From positions 20,382,089 to 20,446,088 of the forward strand of contig JAJEKV010000005.1 of NCBI GenBank assembly GCA_021234155.1: 64,000 nt of DNA, given 5' to 3'. A program made the position numbers and the translations under genes. Numbering within the stretch: the first letter of the stretch is position 1; each line of letters begins with the position of its first letter. The DNA comes from Isoetes taiwanensis. Taxonomy: Eukaryota > Streptophyta > Lycopodiopsida > Isoetales > Isoetaceae. Below the pieces are notes generated by a model. That model made no database searches. It was given only the letters and a program-made list of their open reading frames with translations, and was not told the DNA's origin. Of this stretch, positions 1 to 12,800 are shown in pieces.

Positions 1-303
1 GTCTTGGGGGCCGGCTGAGTGCGTGCCCCTATGACCGGGGCGGCAACTCTAGAAGGCGCACCCCGGCCTTCTAGTGGCAATTGAGCGGATGCACGGGTGA
101 GAAGTAGCGGTAGACCGAAGCTGCGTGGATCGGCCAACATTCACGGAGGGAGACACTGAAGCTTCGGCATCGATCTGTCGGTACGCAACATAAGATGCAT
201 CAGGAACAGAAGTAAAGGGTGCATCAAGGTGTGCCAGGAGAGGATGCTGGGGCCCAAAGAAGGGGGCTGCCTGAAGGTAGGGCACAATTGTGGGATCATA
301 AGG
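1..303. other. GC-rich start of window, no gene supported
   Basis: This stretch is richer in G and C than what follows. A minus-strand frame from 285 to 49 stays open (78 residues, rich in Pro, Ala and Ser), but I recognise no domain and see no splice or start signal that would make it a gene. It ends where the inverted repeat begins at 304. Confidence 0.3.
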
Positions 304-768
304 AGCATAATAACAACCAACACATCACTACAATCAACATTAATTAACACAAACCATTACATCCAATACATTTAAATTAACATCCCCCTAAAACCCCCTT
401 TGGTTTGGGTGCATATTCACGCGGGGTTTACTCGGGCATCGAGAGTCATCCGGATAGGCATATTTGCCCTATATTCCTTGATCTGGACCGTACATAGCGA
501 TCCTCGTTTGTGGGATATGCATATACAAGTTTTTGTATACTGTATATTGAGTTTTGCAAAATACTATAAGGTTTAAGGGAATGTACTTAATGGTGTCAAT
601 TTTGTACATGTATTGTAAGTTTTTAGGGGCTCTCGCCCCACGTAACTTGGAGTGTGAATATGCACCCAAACCAAAGGGGTTTTAGGGGGTGTTAATTTAA
701 ATGTATTGGATGTAATGGTTTGTGTTAATTAATGTTGATTGTAGTGATGTGTTGGTTGTTATTATGCT
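304..768. mobile_element. Fold-back (long inverted repeat) element
   Basis: The arms at 304-420 and 654-768 are reverse complements of each other over about 115 bp, with only two small length differences in C/G runs. They enclose a 233-bp loop. The outer tip reads AGCATAATAACAACC. No clear target duplication flanks the tips (AGG on the left, ATA on the right). It carries no coding frame of interest. Long arms with a short unique centre are typical of fold-back or MITE-type DNA elements; the superfamily cannot be given from this copy. Confidence 0.7.
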
Positions 769-1800
769 ATATATTACTAAAAAATTTTGGGCCCTTGGGG
801 CCCTAATAAAAGGCCTTTGGGCATTAAGGATGGCATAACTTCACAATACCAACTTTAACACTTATGCATGTAATACCACGAAACACTTGTAATCTAATTA
901 TACCACAAACTCTCTCTTGCATTTTATAGTGAGGATGAACAACCCAAAATTGACCAAATGCAAAGAAATTTATTTACCATTTATGTTCCTGAAATAAAAT
1001 TGAATCAAATAAAAGCTTTTGACATTGATATGCTCTACAATAATGTTTTATTCACAAACCATTGCATGACGTTATCTGCGGTAACAATTGGTGAGGTTCA
1101 TAAAGAACCGTAATACTTTCTCACGGGTTGCCGGCTTTGGTTTAACAAGTGAAGAGAATCGGCCGGTTTGGTGATGTGGAGTAGGTCTCTTAACTTGATG
1201 AAGCAAGATCAAGAGTAGAGGTTTTGAAGCAAGCTTGCTCGTTAGCGTTCCACATATTGTTACTTATTTCTGACTATTCCTCTTTCACAATGAAACTATT
1301 GTTTAACAATCCATGTGATTTTGGATGGTCCATCTCTAGCTTAAAGATAATGCATGATTCACTTTCACGTTCGATTAAAGTTCCAAACCTACAATATAAA
1401 TGCATTCTTGTGGCCTTTGTTTGACTAATCTGCATGATTGAGAAAAAGGGCGTGGAATAATCCGCATGTTGTGTGCACAAGAATCCGTTTTGTTGATTGA
1501 AGCTAAATCTTTGTTTGCTATGAACAATCCAAACCGGGCCGAGGAATATCCAAGAGTTGAAAGCAAACAGAGGGCCTAAACTCTAAACTCTTTTTGAATC
1601 TGCAAGCAAATCTTAGAATAGCTAAAGGGGAAGGAGACAAAGGCGAGTTTTGCAGCACTACATTGTAGAACCCGGAAAACAATACCTTGTAAAAAACCGT
1701 TATGCTAAGCTGAAGAAACATTAAAAACAAATACCTTTGTAAGTGTGAGCAAAAAAATCCACATCGTGGTAGCAAAAATCCACTCTAAGCAACAAGAATC
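769..1800. other. Unassigned AT-rich stretch
   Basis: No coding region, RNA gene or strong repeat is seen. Short open frames on both strands (near 1224-1566) lack recognisable domains and look like chance frames. Confidence 0.4.
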
Positions 1801-1814
1801 CAAGAGGGCAAGTA

Positions 1815-1935
1815 CACATGCGCATGCACACATGCACACACACACATGAACTTGCACTTGCACATACGCTTAAATACACATGCACATGCATACACATGCA
1901 CATGCGTGCACATGCACATGCATACACACGCGCGT
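1815..1935. repeat. CA-rich (ATGCAC-type) microsatellite
   Basis: The stretch is an imperfect run of CACATG, CATGCA and CACACA words, almost free of other sequence. It creates His/Thr-rich and Cys/Val-rich open frames on both strands that are not genes. Confidence 0.8.
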
Positions 1936-2009
1936 ATTGTTCATGCACAAAGACATGCAGAGAAAGACGACAACCCTCGGATTGTTCCAACCAACGAAAA
2001 TCAACGGCC

Positions 2010-2130
2010 CATAAAGGGTGCACTCTAGAAATACTATTTAGTACACCTCAACGAATACAACAATGAAATCATAGAAAAACCATGTGAAAAAACGTATAAA
2101 AATCTAAAAGTAACCCCCTGTTATTATGCT
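2010..2130 (-). repeat. Dispersed repeat, copy 1 (inverted relative to 60949)
   Basis: Read on the minus strand, this segment aligns with 60949-61070 on the plus strand. The shared landmarks in order are AGCATAATAACAGGGGGTT, a T-rich run, ATGGTTTTT, ATGATTT, GAGGTGTACTAA (AAGGTGTACTAA in copy 2) and TCTAGAGTGC. The end word AGCATAATAACA is also the outer tip of the fold-back element at 304-768. The two copies probably share a transposon end, but no coding part is visible. Confidence 0.6.
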
Positions 2131-2498
2131 AGATATTCCGAGGCGGACTTGGGTGCCGGTAGACAATTAGGCATCGGATTTGCGCCACGTGTCTTCGATC
2201 CACTTGTCAAGGCACTAAATGTTATATAAAATTCAGAATTTTAGTACGTGTACTTTCTGTGAAAGAACGTGTGCTACACGGCAACATATCATTGGACGCC
2301 AAGGTAGAATGATGCCAAACTATTTTTTACGTAGGGCAACATTTTGGCATGGAAGCCTCACCGACACGCCCATAATGTTTTTCAAAAAGGAGCATTACCT
2401 TTATGTGAAAGATCATTAGTGTGAATTTGGCTCATGCGGTGCTAATGTGGCAACAACTGGTTCCGAAAAAAATAAAAATAAAACTACAATGTAAACTT

Positions 2499-2524
2499 TA
2501 AAAAAAAAAAGAGAGAGAGAGAGA
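2499..2524. repeat. Poly-A / GA microsatellite
   Basis: An A-run is followed directly by a GA dinucleotide run ending near 2524. Confidence 0.8.
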
Positions 2525-2817
2525 ATGTCAACTAAACGAAGAATGTGAATTATAGAAAGAATATCTTTACGTGGCAATACATGATTCGACTAGACACATT
2601 AGGTTGCTTTTATGTATTTTGTAGTCGTTGCCTAGTATGTTGTTCTCTAGTGAAGTGTATAAATTCTTTTTGTAATTTGGCCATCTTGCATGAGACTCCC
2701 CTATGCTTAATCTTGCTATAGACATGCAAAGATCAAGAGGGACATATTCCCTTTTCTTGGGTTTCTTGTTTATAGACACAAAATCATAATTCTAGAAAAG
2801 TATATGTGCGAAAATGC

Positions 2818-3158
2818 AGACAAACAACAAGGACCTATATAGTCGTGCACATTTTATTGCCATGCTAATTTTTTATTTCCCTACACGACAACCATTGAAG
2901 GAACACATAGTGCCTACATGACTACATTGTATAGGAGAATGGCCCTATGGGCCATTTTCTAGCTCAGTCAAAGAGCCCTCCACAACTCTGTGCCACTTTT
3001 TGGCAACCAAGACAAACAACAAGTATCTATATAATCGTGGGCATTTTATTGCCATGCTAATTTTTTACTTCCCTACACGACAACCATAGAAAGGACACAC
3101 AATGCCTACACAACTACATTGTATATGGGAATAGCCCTCTAGGCCATTTTCTAGCCAG
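2818..3158. repeat. Two-copy direct repeat of about 150 bp
   Basis: The segments 2818-2967 and 3010-3158 are direct copies with scattered substitutions. Both hold AGACAAACAACAAG, ATTTTATTGCCATGCTAA and CCCTACACGACAACCAT, and both end in CCATTTTCTAGC. The spacing is about 190 bp. No coding content. Confidence 0.75.
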
Positions 3159-3194
3159 TTTGGCCCAGGAAATTGTTATAGCTTTATGTCGGCT

Positions 3195-3995
3195 TGGAGG
3201 AGCGGCTCTAATTGAAGGAATTACTTGAAGTATGTTTTATAAAGGGGGATAACCTATATAGATATTGGATTGAATTAATTACTTTTTAAACCTTAGCTAT
3301 GTAATATTAATAAAAAACAAAGAAAGAAATAAAGAAATAACCAATCGGCCTATGGGACCAGAAGGAGCGTAGCAAACTTATTACTGTCTGGGTTAAAAAA
3401 ACCCCACCCCGAAGGGTTTCCGAGGGAAAAATCGTGGCAGTCATAAGAATGCTGTCAAACTGTACAAGTATACATCATCATGAAATAAATGTATATATAC
3501 ATGTCAAGTGTGTGCTTGAGGACATAGCTGATCTCGCATGTCCATAACCTCCTGGGACTCGATTGATAATGGAGCCTTGTCCGTTACAACAGATCCAGCA
3601 TTCTGGACAACGAATCAGTCTCAGCCAAATATGCCTTGAAAGGTCTGAATTACTCTATAATAGCTAATGACAGATATTTTATTCTGATCTACTATCTCCT
3701 AGGATACTTCCGGAGCTCAAAGGGTTCTTGAGAACAGGGTGCTTTATCCATAACAAAAGAAGATGGACTCTATAATAGCTAATGATAGACTATCTTATCA
3801 GATACTTCCCTCAAAATGTTCTTGAAAAAGGGTTCTTTCATCCATTATAAATGGAATGGGTTTTTATTGTCCGCAGAGACCAATCGACCTATAAATGAAT
3901 GTAAGTAATCAAATCCAATATCTATATAGATTATCCCCCCTATATGAAATGTGTTTCAAATAATTCCTTGTTGAGTTATAGCAGCTCTATCGAGG
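3195..3995. mobile_element. Degenerate inverted-repeat element
   Basis: The left arm (about 3195-3290) contains GAAGGAATTACTTGAA followed by GGGGGATAACCTATATAGAT. The right arm (about 3895-3995), read as its reverse complement, contains AAGGAATTATTTGAA followed by GGGGGGATAATCTATATAG. The arms have diverged. Inside lies a tandem duplication (3648-3850). It is probably an old non-autonomous DNA element; no transposase is visible. Confidence 0.45.
3648..3850. repeat. Tandem duplication of about 115 bp, diverged
   Basis: CTATAATAGCTAATGA, then ATACTTCC and GTTCTTGA, then TTTATCCAT-like words occur twice in the same order, about 115 bp apart. Confidence 0.6.
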
Positions 3996-4196
3996 CAGCG
4001 TAAAGCAATAACAGAAAGGGCACGATGCCGTTAGACGGACGCTCTTTGAATGGGCCAGAAAATGGCTACAGGCCATTTGCCTAGTGTAAAGTTCAGACAT
4101 GCTATTTTCAACCATTGATGCTTGTCCATGTTGCAGAATGTAGAGTAAAGGTGGAATGCAGGCGCAAGAAACATACCAGAAAGCGAAGCAACAAAC

Positions 4197-4352
<156 letters not shown>

Positions 4353-4629
4353 CATTTTTTATGTCAGGTTACATTGGGCAGCATTTGCTAAAAGAATACT
4401 TGACACGGATCATAACTGTATTGCCTTAGAGGGCTGAAAATATCATGGCCAGACTTACATACATTTAGATGCCTTCAATCCGGTACACTTAAATATGAGT
4501 CTTTTAAACACCACACTCCATTTTCCATCCATTGAGAAGGGGTAAAAACTAAATGTGGGTACACCACTAAAATACTAGTGGAAACCATGAAAAAATAAGA
4601 CACATCTTATTTTTAGTTATATATTCAAA
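4353..4629 (+). repeat. GATA-linked 277-bp repeat, copy 1
   Basis: This block is nearly identical to 59289-59565. By eye I count three substitutions and no indel over 277 bp. Both copies start at the exact end of a GATA tract, and the sequence on the other side of the tracts is unrelated. The block ends in ACACATCTTATTTTTAG and TATATTCAAA. Copy 2 runs straight into another repeat family at that point; copy 1 does not. No coding frame. Confidence 0.9.
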
Positions 4630-5838
4630 CAAGTCCCTTGTTATTTAAGGTCTGTGCAGAATGAAATGTGTATTGTACGAATAAATTTTCCTTAGATTTA
4701 TTTTTGGTGGGATTGTTCAAGGTTCCGGATCCGGTTATGTTACTTAGAATGAATATCTACAAATTGCGTTAATATCATATAGGAACAGATCATAATTTAG
4801 AGATCTTGGGCACCCTATAAGAACTTTTCTCTTAGAGATGTTCTCATTTTGCCATGAAGATTTCTTTTTTCCGACTCGTTTAAATTTAGTGGACTGAGTT
4901 ACTAAAGAGACTTATTTTTGGGTCAAATATTTGACTTTGCATGTAATAGTAATGGATGGTTCTGAATGTAAAGAAGATGTCTATAAGGAAGAGTAATTTG
5001 ATATAATTATCTCGATACAAAAGGGGGCAAATGTTGAAATTACATATGGATTTCCATAAGATATTATTTAATACGGTATCTCATGAGACGCCTGCAATTA
5101 ATACATTGGTACATGATTACACTTGAACTTTGAGAAGTATATTTACAATTCTTGAAATTGTATAATAGTTTGTGATGCTACGAAATAATATTCCAAAACT
5201 ACACAAAGCTGACCCCTACAAACGTACACATAGAAAAAACTAGGTGTAGTTAACAAACAGGAAGATTTATATCTATGACTTATAGTAGACAGATTTTCAA
5301 AGACATAAAAACAATCCAGAAAGATTTGCCTTTGAAACATGTGAAAGGCACTTAGTTGACTAGATGAAGCATTGTGTTCTGCTCGGGAATAAGACTTGGC
5401 TTGGTGAAGTATTATGGAGATTAGTCGAATACCCAATAAGATGTTTTATTACATGGTAGAGTTGGCTAATAGAATCTTTGCTATCAAATATGTATCTTCA
5501 ACAAAGATCACAACTACACATTCTCCATGTAACAATGGCCCTTGTAATATTCTTTTGTTTCGTATTTTACTATAAACTCAGGCCTTGCTAAATTTTGAAT
5601 GCCTCATTAGGCATAATTGGATATTTTATTTACGCAAGTATCATAGTGCACTAATTGCATATTTTCTTTTTATACAACCATTAGTGTGTTTGTGTATTTT
5701 CATAGGATTATGTGTAGTATATATGTCAGCAACGTCATCATTAAATAAGAATCATATAGTTTAAGAACCATATTTATAGCATATTATTTTTTATATTGAA
5801 GCAGTGAAATATTCTCCAGCAGAACGAATTAATCTTGC
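4630..5838. other. Unassigned AT-rich stretch upstream of the B3 gene
   Basis: No coding region is supported. A 97-residue minus-strand frame (5143-5436) has no recognisable domain and no matching splice sites. If the B3 gene is transcribed, its promoter would lie here, but no convincing element stands out. Confidence 0.35.
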
Positions 5839-6705
5839 ATGGAGATGAACGGAGGTAGACTGATCGCGACGGCAAGAAGTTTTCTAATACATGTCGATTA
5901 TGAACATTTGCTTGTAAGCCCAGTCGTTTTTTACTTGTAGGTTGCTTTAGTAGATTTTTTTAATCTCTCTGCTATGTACTTCTCATTTTTCTTATTTCCA
6001 GGAGCTCCATCATGTTCCTTTGCACCCAGATTGTTATGTGATAGTTGTAGGACCAAATGGGAAAGAACATCAAGTTTTTGTGGCATCTGCAGGGCCAAAA
6101 TTGTTTTTTGGCCAAGGATGGGAAGCTTTCTTGACTGATAATCTTTTCGTAGATGGTGATGTTATTTTTTGTGTGATATCGGAGGATAGCAACAGGATAT
6201 TTGCAAAGAAGTGCGATGGCAGCAATCGGACCAAAGCCCTTGGAATTTGGCAGGTAGAGGATGGAAAAGCATGGCAGGAAGTTGTTAATGCTCGACAAAG
6301 ACATGTAGCAAAAGAACCAGAAGACTCTATTAATGTATCAGATGATGAACCAGACATTAAGAAACCTTTTAAAGTTCCTTTGCTCAAACGTATTTATTCA
6401 TCGAGATTGGTGAGTAAAATTTCCCCTTTGATTAGTTTTCCTTAGGAAATTCTTAGCTCTCTATTTTACGTGGTCGAGATTGAAGGAGGAAGATCGTTGG
6501 CGAATGCCTCAAGGGTTCTGCAATCCTTGTTCATGGACCAGATGGTATTGACACTAATTTGAAATAAAAAACTAGTCGATATTGTTTGAGTCATAATTGG
6601 GACCTGCTAGTCAGCCACTATTCTCTTAAAGTTGGTGATATATTGGAATTCCAAGTCGTAGGTGAGCTTGAATGGACAATGAACATCTATCGTGGTGGAG
6701 CCTGA
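5839..6705 (+). pseudogene. REM-type B3-domain gene, two domains, degenerate
   Basis: Proteins of the B3 family bind DNA in the plant nucleus; REM members often carry several B3 domains. A plausible first exon starts at ATG 5839 and ends at 5913 before GTAAGC. Exon 2 (6002-6409) follows TTCCAG, keeps phase 0, and ends before GTGAGT. It holds the core of one B3 domain: VVGPNGKEH, then LFFGQGWEAFLTDN, a GD turn in LFVDGDVIF, and RIFAKK, followed by an acidic linker and KKPFKVPL. From 6484 to 6705 lies a second B3 domain (LVHGPDG, then LSHNWDLLVSHYSLKVGDIL) with a TAA codon in its middle. Start and exon joins are inferred. The in-frame stop makes a full two-domain protein unlikely; a one-domain product ending after exon 2 is possible. 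It is paralogous to the gene at 18002-18940. Confidence 0.7.
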
Positions 6706-6709
6706 CATG

Positions 6710-8159
6710 ACGGAAGAAGTTACGAATATGTAATTTTATATAACAGATATTTTGTTGTCTCTGTGAATTTTCCACTTACAACTATTAGCATGAACATATT
6801 TTACTACTTATCTTTTTGAAGAAGAGTCTAATTTTCTGTATACCTGCATAATTTTTTATGCAATTTATTTTGGAAATCAATAAAATTATTCAACTGTTGG
6901 TGGTCAAAATTTACAGCACATAAAATAGCATAAGCAATCTAAGGTCGAATTTTACTACTGTGTAGGAAACAGAAAGTAGTCTGTGGAGTTTGTCTTCCAT
7001 GAACTTTGTATGGTGTGCTTCAACAGTCTTCCCAATTTGGTTTTTGCCAAAGTGCAGTTTGTTATATAGGTATTCAAATATAGAAGAAGAAGAAAGGAAC
7101 ACAACCTTCACAAGCATATTGTATTTCATGTAAACGAAGACAAATTCTACAGGCATATTGTGGTTGCTTGGGTCATTTCTATCATGAGTTCCTATCTCTG
7201 TTACATCATTGTCAGAAACACTTTTACCCCATCGCTTTTATTCTATTTTCTTGTGAGAAGTGCCATCTGCAGATCCTCTTTCTTTTGTTTGAATGTGAGA
7301 AATCATATCACCCCCTTGTGATTCATTCTTAGGAATGATGTGTTCCTGGATTTTAACATTGGTTTTTAGCAGCATGTGACTGGTAGAATGGCATCTATTT
7401 TCCAGATGCCATATGTATTGTATGTGACTTTCTTTGGTGTTGCTTTTTTTTTATGAAGTAGTTAAGGAACAATTCATTGTTCATCTACCTTTGTGTAGTC
7501 CACAAGTGCAATGGTGTTGTCGCTGACATTTGCATGCTGGCCGCCTCTGTATTTCTTGCTTTAAGGTTGTAGATGTTAAAGTGTACAGCTATAATTTTGG
7601 AATACTCTTTTTTGTTGAAGGTAAGAATATGGCAGTATATAGTTCTTGATGAGACTCAAGTAGTGAATAGTGCATCCGTGAAAGAAGGATGCCTATAATA
7701 TTGTTGCAGGAGCGTTAAGAAATGGTTGCCTGTTGCTTTCTTCTATGCTTAAACAGTCATTGTTGACTGCAACAAAGATCAATCTATTTATAATATTTTT
7801 TCAAAATACAAAAGATGAACACTTCCCACAAAAGAGGAGCACTTGTCTGTTCTTAAGAAAGTAGCTAGAGACGATCCTATATAACCTTTAAATACTATAA
7901 CTTATCATAAGCACACTTAGAATTCCCTGTGGTCTCATAACAATAAGTTTTAGCTTTCATTGATAGAACCATCATTTAAGATGATCCATTGGCTGCAGCT
8001 GCTACCTCAGATTCATTATTTTGTTGTGATACAAAATTTGATGTTGATGGTACAGCTGTTGCTTGTGCTGGCGTCCTTCCTTGTGCTAGGTACTGCACAA
8101 TCATCCAATATCAGTTTACATACAATTTGTAGGCAGCATAATGAGATTATGATGCTTAC
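6710..8159. other. Unassigned stretch between B3 gene and isolated exon
   Basis: The region is AT-rich with T-runs and polyadenylation-like words soon after the B3 domain. No further B3 exon, RNA gene or long repeat is seen. Confidence 0.35.
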
Positions 8160-8543
8160 TTCAATTTGATTTCGTGGCTTGAACAATAGTACTTTAATTC
8201 TTCCATGTGTCCACCCTGCAATTGGGTTGAACAATGCAGCTGGGCCAAAGGATCCATAGGGAAGATATCGGTGAAGCATTGAGTGAATTGTACTCCCAGG
8301 CTGGTCTGTGTGCACGTCTTCTAGCAAACTGAACATAAAATCTGGGAAATATCGTTCAATTCCTAGTGCACGGAAAATTACTCCTGCCTTTCCTTCAATC
8401 CATCCACATTTTATGTGTTTTACTTCTTCATGAGGACGATCTCGTACTGCAATGCATAAGAACTTGTTAGTATTAGTTGTTCTGGCCACTACATCAGCTG
8501 AGAGTGGAATGCCCATCCCTGATCCGACACTGTTCAAAGTTAT
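8160..8543 (-). CDS. Isolated 128-codon exon, conserved-looking, function unknown
   Basis: On the minus strand this segment is bounded by a strong acceptor (T-run then GCAG, next base 8543) and a donor (GTAAGC at 8159-8154). It is exactly 384 bp, with no stop in the frame that joins both sites in phase 0. The protein piece is rich in residues typical of a folded enzyme domain: GSGMGIPLSADVV near its start, GWIEGKAGVIFRALGIERYF in the middle, then DQPGSTIHSML, GPAALFNPIAGWTHG and a final FKPRNQIE. I do not recognise the family. No matching exon was found on either side, so it may be one exon of a gene with long introns, or a captured gene fragment inside a transposon. It is the best-preserved coding piece in the window. 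Confidence 0.55.
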
Positions 8544-11500
8544 CTGCAAAAAAGCATGGATTAGTTTGCAGATGTTAAAAGTGCATCTTTCCTAATTCTC
8601 TAATCCATAAATGAGTTCACTTTCTGTTGTTTAATTTGAGAATTTTCTTTGCAAATAACCTTGCAGCAATTGAGCAAGAACAGTAAAGGAAGAAGTCGAA
8701 CACAGATCAGACGTGCATGCATGTAATGATGCATCCCATTGGTATTTATAGCATCAGGAAATTCTATAAGCTGTCTATCATAAATGCGAAAAGATACTTT
8801 AGCTGATTTGAAGCAGAATGGTTACCGTAATTGTATCCGATCTTCCTTTTAATTTCAGCACGCAATTCTTAATTTATGAATTTAATTGTATATGTCAGCA
8901 TGTAAAGGCATCTTCAGTTTTTATATTAGTCTCAAAATATTAGTGGTGTACAATTTGTCAATGGTAACAAAGTGTTTGAGGAAGCAAAATATTGCCATTA
9001 TTGGTTGTAACATTAGAAGCTTAATGTTGCATGCATATGGACTCTATATGCCAAGGTGCAATATCAATGATATTTTCTTATGCTCATCTCACTTAGCAAA
9101 GTCTTGTGTCTTTAATAAACATCATATACGATAGAATAGAGAGCAACCCCTTTCCAGAAGTTACGGGGCTATTTTGCCCTGCCCGATCAGTTCTCTAGTT
9201 CATTCAGTGTAACGTCTAGGATATCCTACTTAAGAATCTTCCCATATGTCATTGTAAGATTAATTGGGCAAGGTTGCATTCAATAGACACTTATATGCAC
9301 CTTACAAACCTTGCATGCAATGTCTAGGATGTAATCTTATTTATCCTTATTCCACTAACATATTTGAGTTCAAATATTAAATCATAAAGAAACATAGAAG
9401 GAAAAGCAAGATAAGATTGAAAGAAAAGACTAGGGGGAACGATAATACTTCTTATGTCTAAGTAGTGAAATTATTTTATAGACCTCAGCATTGTTGTTTT
9501 GCAAACCTTATCTTAGAAGGTTATCATCAGAAACAGAGACGTAATCATGTTTGTCTTGAAAACCTTACCCTAAAAGATTATGACCATAGATGTGGGCAAG
9601 ATTATGGATTGAATGGGAAGGAACCACGGGTAGTTGCACATGTATGATTGACTATTTCAACCTAATTCTGATTGGCATACAAAGAAATGATAGCAAGATT
9701 GCTACTATGGGCATATCCTGCATTCACATATGCCTATGGGTCATTATTTAATTTACCACTACATTATTATGATAGTTTCATAATTGAATCTGAGCATATA
9801 TCACTATTAGAAAGCATAAGAAACACATGAAATACTCGCACGAACTTACGAGACAATGTTTTTCTACTATGGTTCTCAAAATTTATTTTGTTTTAATAAT
9901 TTGGGCTAGATATCTTCACTGTTTTTTTAAATTCCCTGAAATTCTCTCCGAGAGTGATAGAACGCACTGTTTTGAGACCAAAAGGCAGCAATGGATATCT
10001 TGTGATAATCAAAGGTCGTCATATAGCTTTTCTTCCTGGGAGTCAGCGCATGAGTAAAACATTAAAAACGACATCCTACATTTTTCATATGAACCTAATG
10101 GACCGGGAAATCCATGTCGAGGAGCTTCTTGCCTTCTGATGCGTTCTCTGTCGTTGACTCGGTCAAATAGACATGTCTGTGAACATGCGGAATTCTCTAA
10201 TGTAAATTCCCTAATATTCTCTTACGATTCTGTCAACGTAGACGCGAAAAGTTCCTTAGATGTTATATAAGGAATCTGATGAAACCTTTTCATAATTAGT
10301 TTTATTGCATCTTGGCTCTAAATGAAATATCCTCTAACCCTAATAACTAGGTTTGTTCTTAGGCCTCCGATGTGAAATGTAGGTTTAATAGATGAGAAAT
10401 TGAAGCACATCTTAATTACATCCATTTGGGACATCTAAGAGGTAAAACGGAGACATAAATCCGTCTATATAGTTTGTGCCCTCAAGAAATATTCTGCTTT
10501 TGCATTGTGGATAGACAATCTCAAACGTGTCTTCTAAATCTTTTAAAGCAATCCTAAGGCATTATGGAATACGAAAGTATACAATTTAAAGATCTCGGTT
10601 TTAATTCACCTTATAGCATCTTAGCTCTTCAAATTGTGTGCGATCTATTATTTGAAAGGATGCTATTTAATAGGAAAAACAAAGTTGAAGTCCAATTCAA
10701 GAACTAACTACAAAGAAGTCTTGAAGAATTTAATAATTAAGAAATTAATTATGTTATTGAATTTTTTCTTCCTCATCTTGCCTCTCTTTCTTGTCCATGA
10801 CCTTTGTTACTCGGTCGATGATCCTTTTTGTCCATCATAACCTATTCCTGCCCCACTTGGACATTCTCATGCGAAGTGTCTACTTTCTCAACATATAAAA
10901 CAACACAAGCACTCGAGGCGATTGAATTCCGATAATTGCATATTCCGCAAATTGTCCACTTCCTCCAAATTTGAACCATCCTGAGTCACCTGATCATGTT
11001 GTACATTTGCTTCCTCTTCCTTCAAATCCACAGTACTCCTTTCTAGAGCCCTCACTATTTCCTCCACTATATATGGATACCTATTTAGCATTTCCATTTG
11101 GTGTTATTTTCAAATCATGAATGCCAACCAATGTTCTATTGTTATGTATGTTGATCGATGTGTTATTATCGTTAGAAGTAATCATGTTCTGCAACAATTG
11201 GGTTTCCTTGTGGTAAATGTATTGGCCGTTTAACATATTGTTTTTGTCAGACATTGAAGTTGTTAATTAGTGTATAAGTCCTCGTTGTAACATAAACGTT
11301 TAGTACTTGGTGAATGTGGCTTTGGAAGTTTATGCCAAGCTAACTCACTGGATACCCCATAATTGGAGACTTACTTTCGAAACGTTTGGTCGTCATCTTC
11401 CAAAGGTTTCCAGGGCGGAAGTAAGTATTGGAACAAAACGATTGCCTCCGAAATTTTGTTGTATTCAGCTTCCTATCCCTTTATGACTATATGCACTCCT

Positions 11501-12800
11501 CCCCATTTTCTTTGGTTCAATTTGAATAAATCTTATTGTATTGTGGAGGTACCGCGCCATTTGAAACAACATCGGCCACTCCAGGTCATCATCGCAAACT
11601 AAAATGGGCGTTTATAGGTAAATGCAGCGGTAAGCTGCGCCATTTTAAAGGCAAATAGTCGCGACAATCATTTCGCCAAATGGAGCAACACGAGCGACAC
11701 GAGCGACACTTGTGTCATGTCCATAGTATTCCTGACTACCATTGTTTGGAAACTTGCTATTTGGGACTCAATTATACTCGTTCATCGAACGCATATTTTA
11801 TGCAAACACAATATTCTTTAAAAGATATGGAAGATCTATCATAGATTATCTTTAGTGAGTGCAAATTAGAAGTCATGTAATAACAATTGAAATGCTAACT
11901 TCATAAACTGCAAACCTTAACATTACTTGGTATATGATATTGACCATTGTATTTGGAATTGAACTTGCAATAGTGAAATATAGGACAGAATAAAGCAAAG
12001 GAATTCAACACATTGAAGTCAAATTATTTTATTGATCGAAGCAGTAACAACTATAGAGCAAAATTTTTCAAAAAACATACATAGATGTTATTTAACTTTC
12101 ACCATAAAAAAGCACAATTTCATTATATATGGACTTTCCGCAAGTCCATATATATCTCAAATGGTAGTTATTGTTAAAAATACAGGGTTTTTAGGAGCAA
12201 AACAATGGAATATATTAGCATGATTCCGTTCTAAGATAGCAAAAGTAGGCGGCCCCAAAGCCTTCAAATGCTACTGTTCGTCATACATGCCATCCTCTCC
12301 ATGAATTCTTGAGTGCCGAGTGAATCATTTCCCTCCTCATCCACATCACATGGAGGCAATTTCTCAGTATATGATCATCATGTTTTATCATGTCCAAATT
12401 GTAGTATACATCCGTATCAGACGATCCTTGTTGGAGGGAGCACTCATCTTCTTTTATTATCTTCATTTCTTGATTTAATCCCTCCTTTCAAATGCCACCA
12501 TCTCCTCTACTTGAGAGGTTTTCAAAATGTCTACATGTTGCAGCACCTATTGAAGGAGGACTTTTGAATTGTTGCTCCAAGTTACCTCAAGCTACAGGAG
12601 TCGTTTGCTCTGGGACCACTTCAATATCATCAAACCTAACGCCGACTCCTTTTTGCAAAGAAGAAATGCCCGTATAACGGACGGCCGGGTTCTAGCCACC
12701 GCCCGCGGTTTGTTTAGTCCTCGGCTATGGGTGCTGCATAACAACAATCATTAATCCCATTAGTGGTGTGTGCAAGCATTGAAACAAGTTAGGGGATGCC
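8544..12800. other. Long AT-rich stretch with no supported gene
   Basis: Only short frames are present. Two minus-strand frames have protein-like composition: 11097-10888 (acidic, Glu/Val-rich, 69 residues) and 12466-12281 (61 residues). Neither shows a known domain or convincing splice sites. A TCTAGGAT word recurs near 9210 and 9330, but no full repeat was resolved. Confidence 0.35.

Noticed and set aside
1721-2066. Cys/Val- and His/Thr-rich frames
   Set aside because: They derive from the CA-rich microsatellite.
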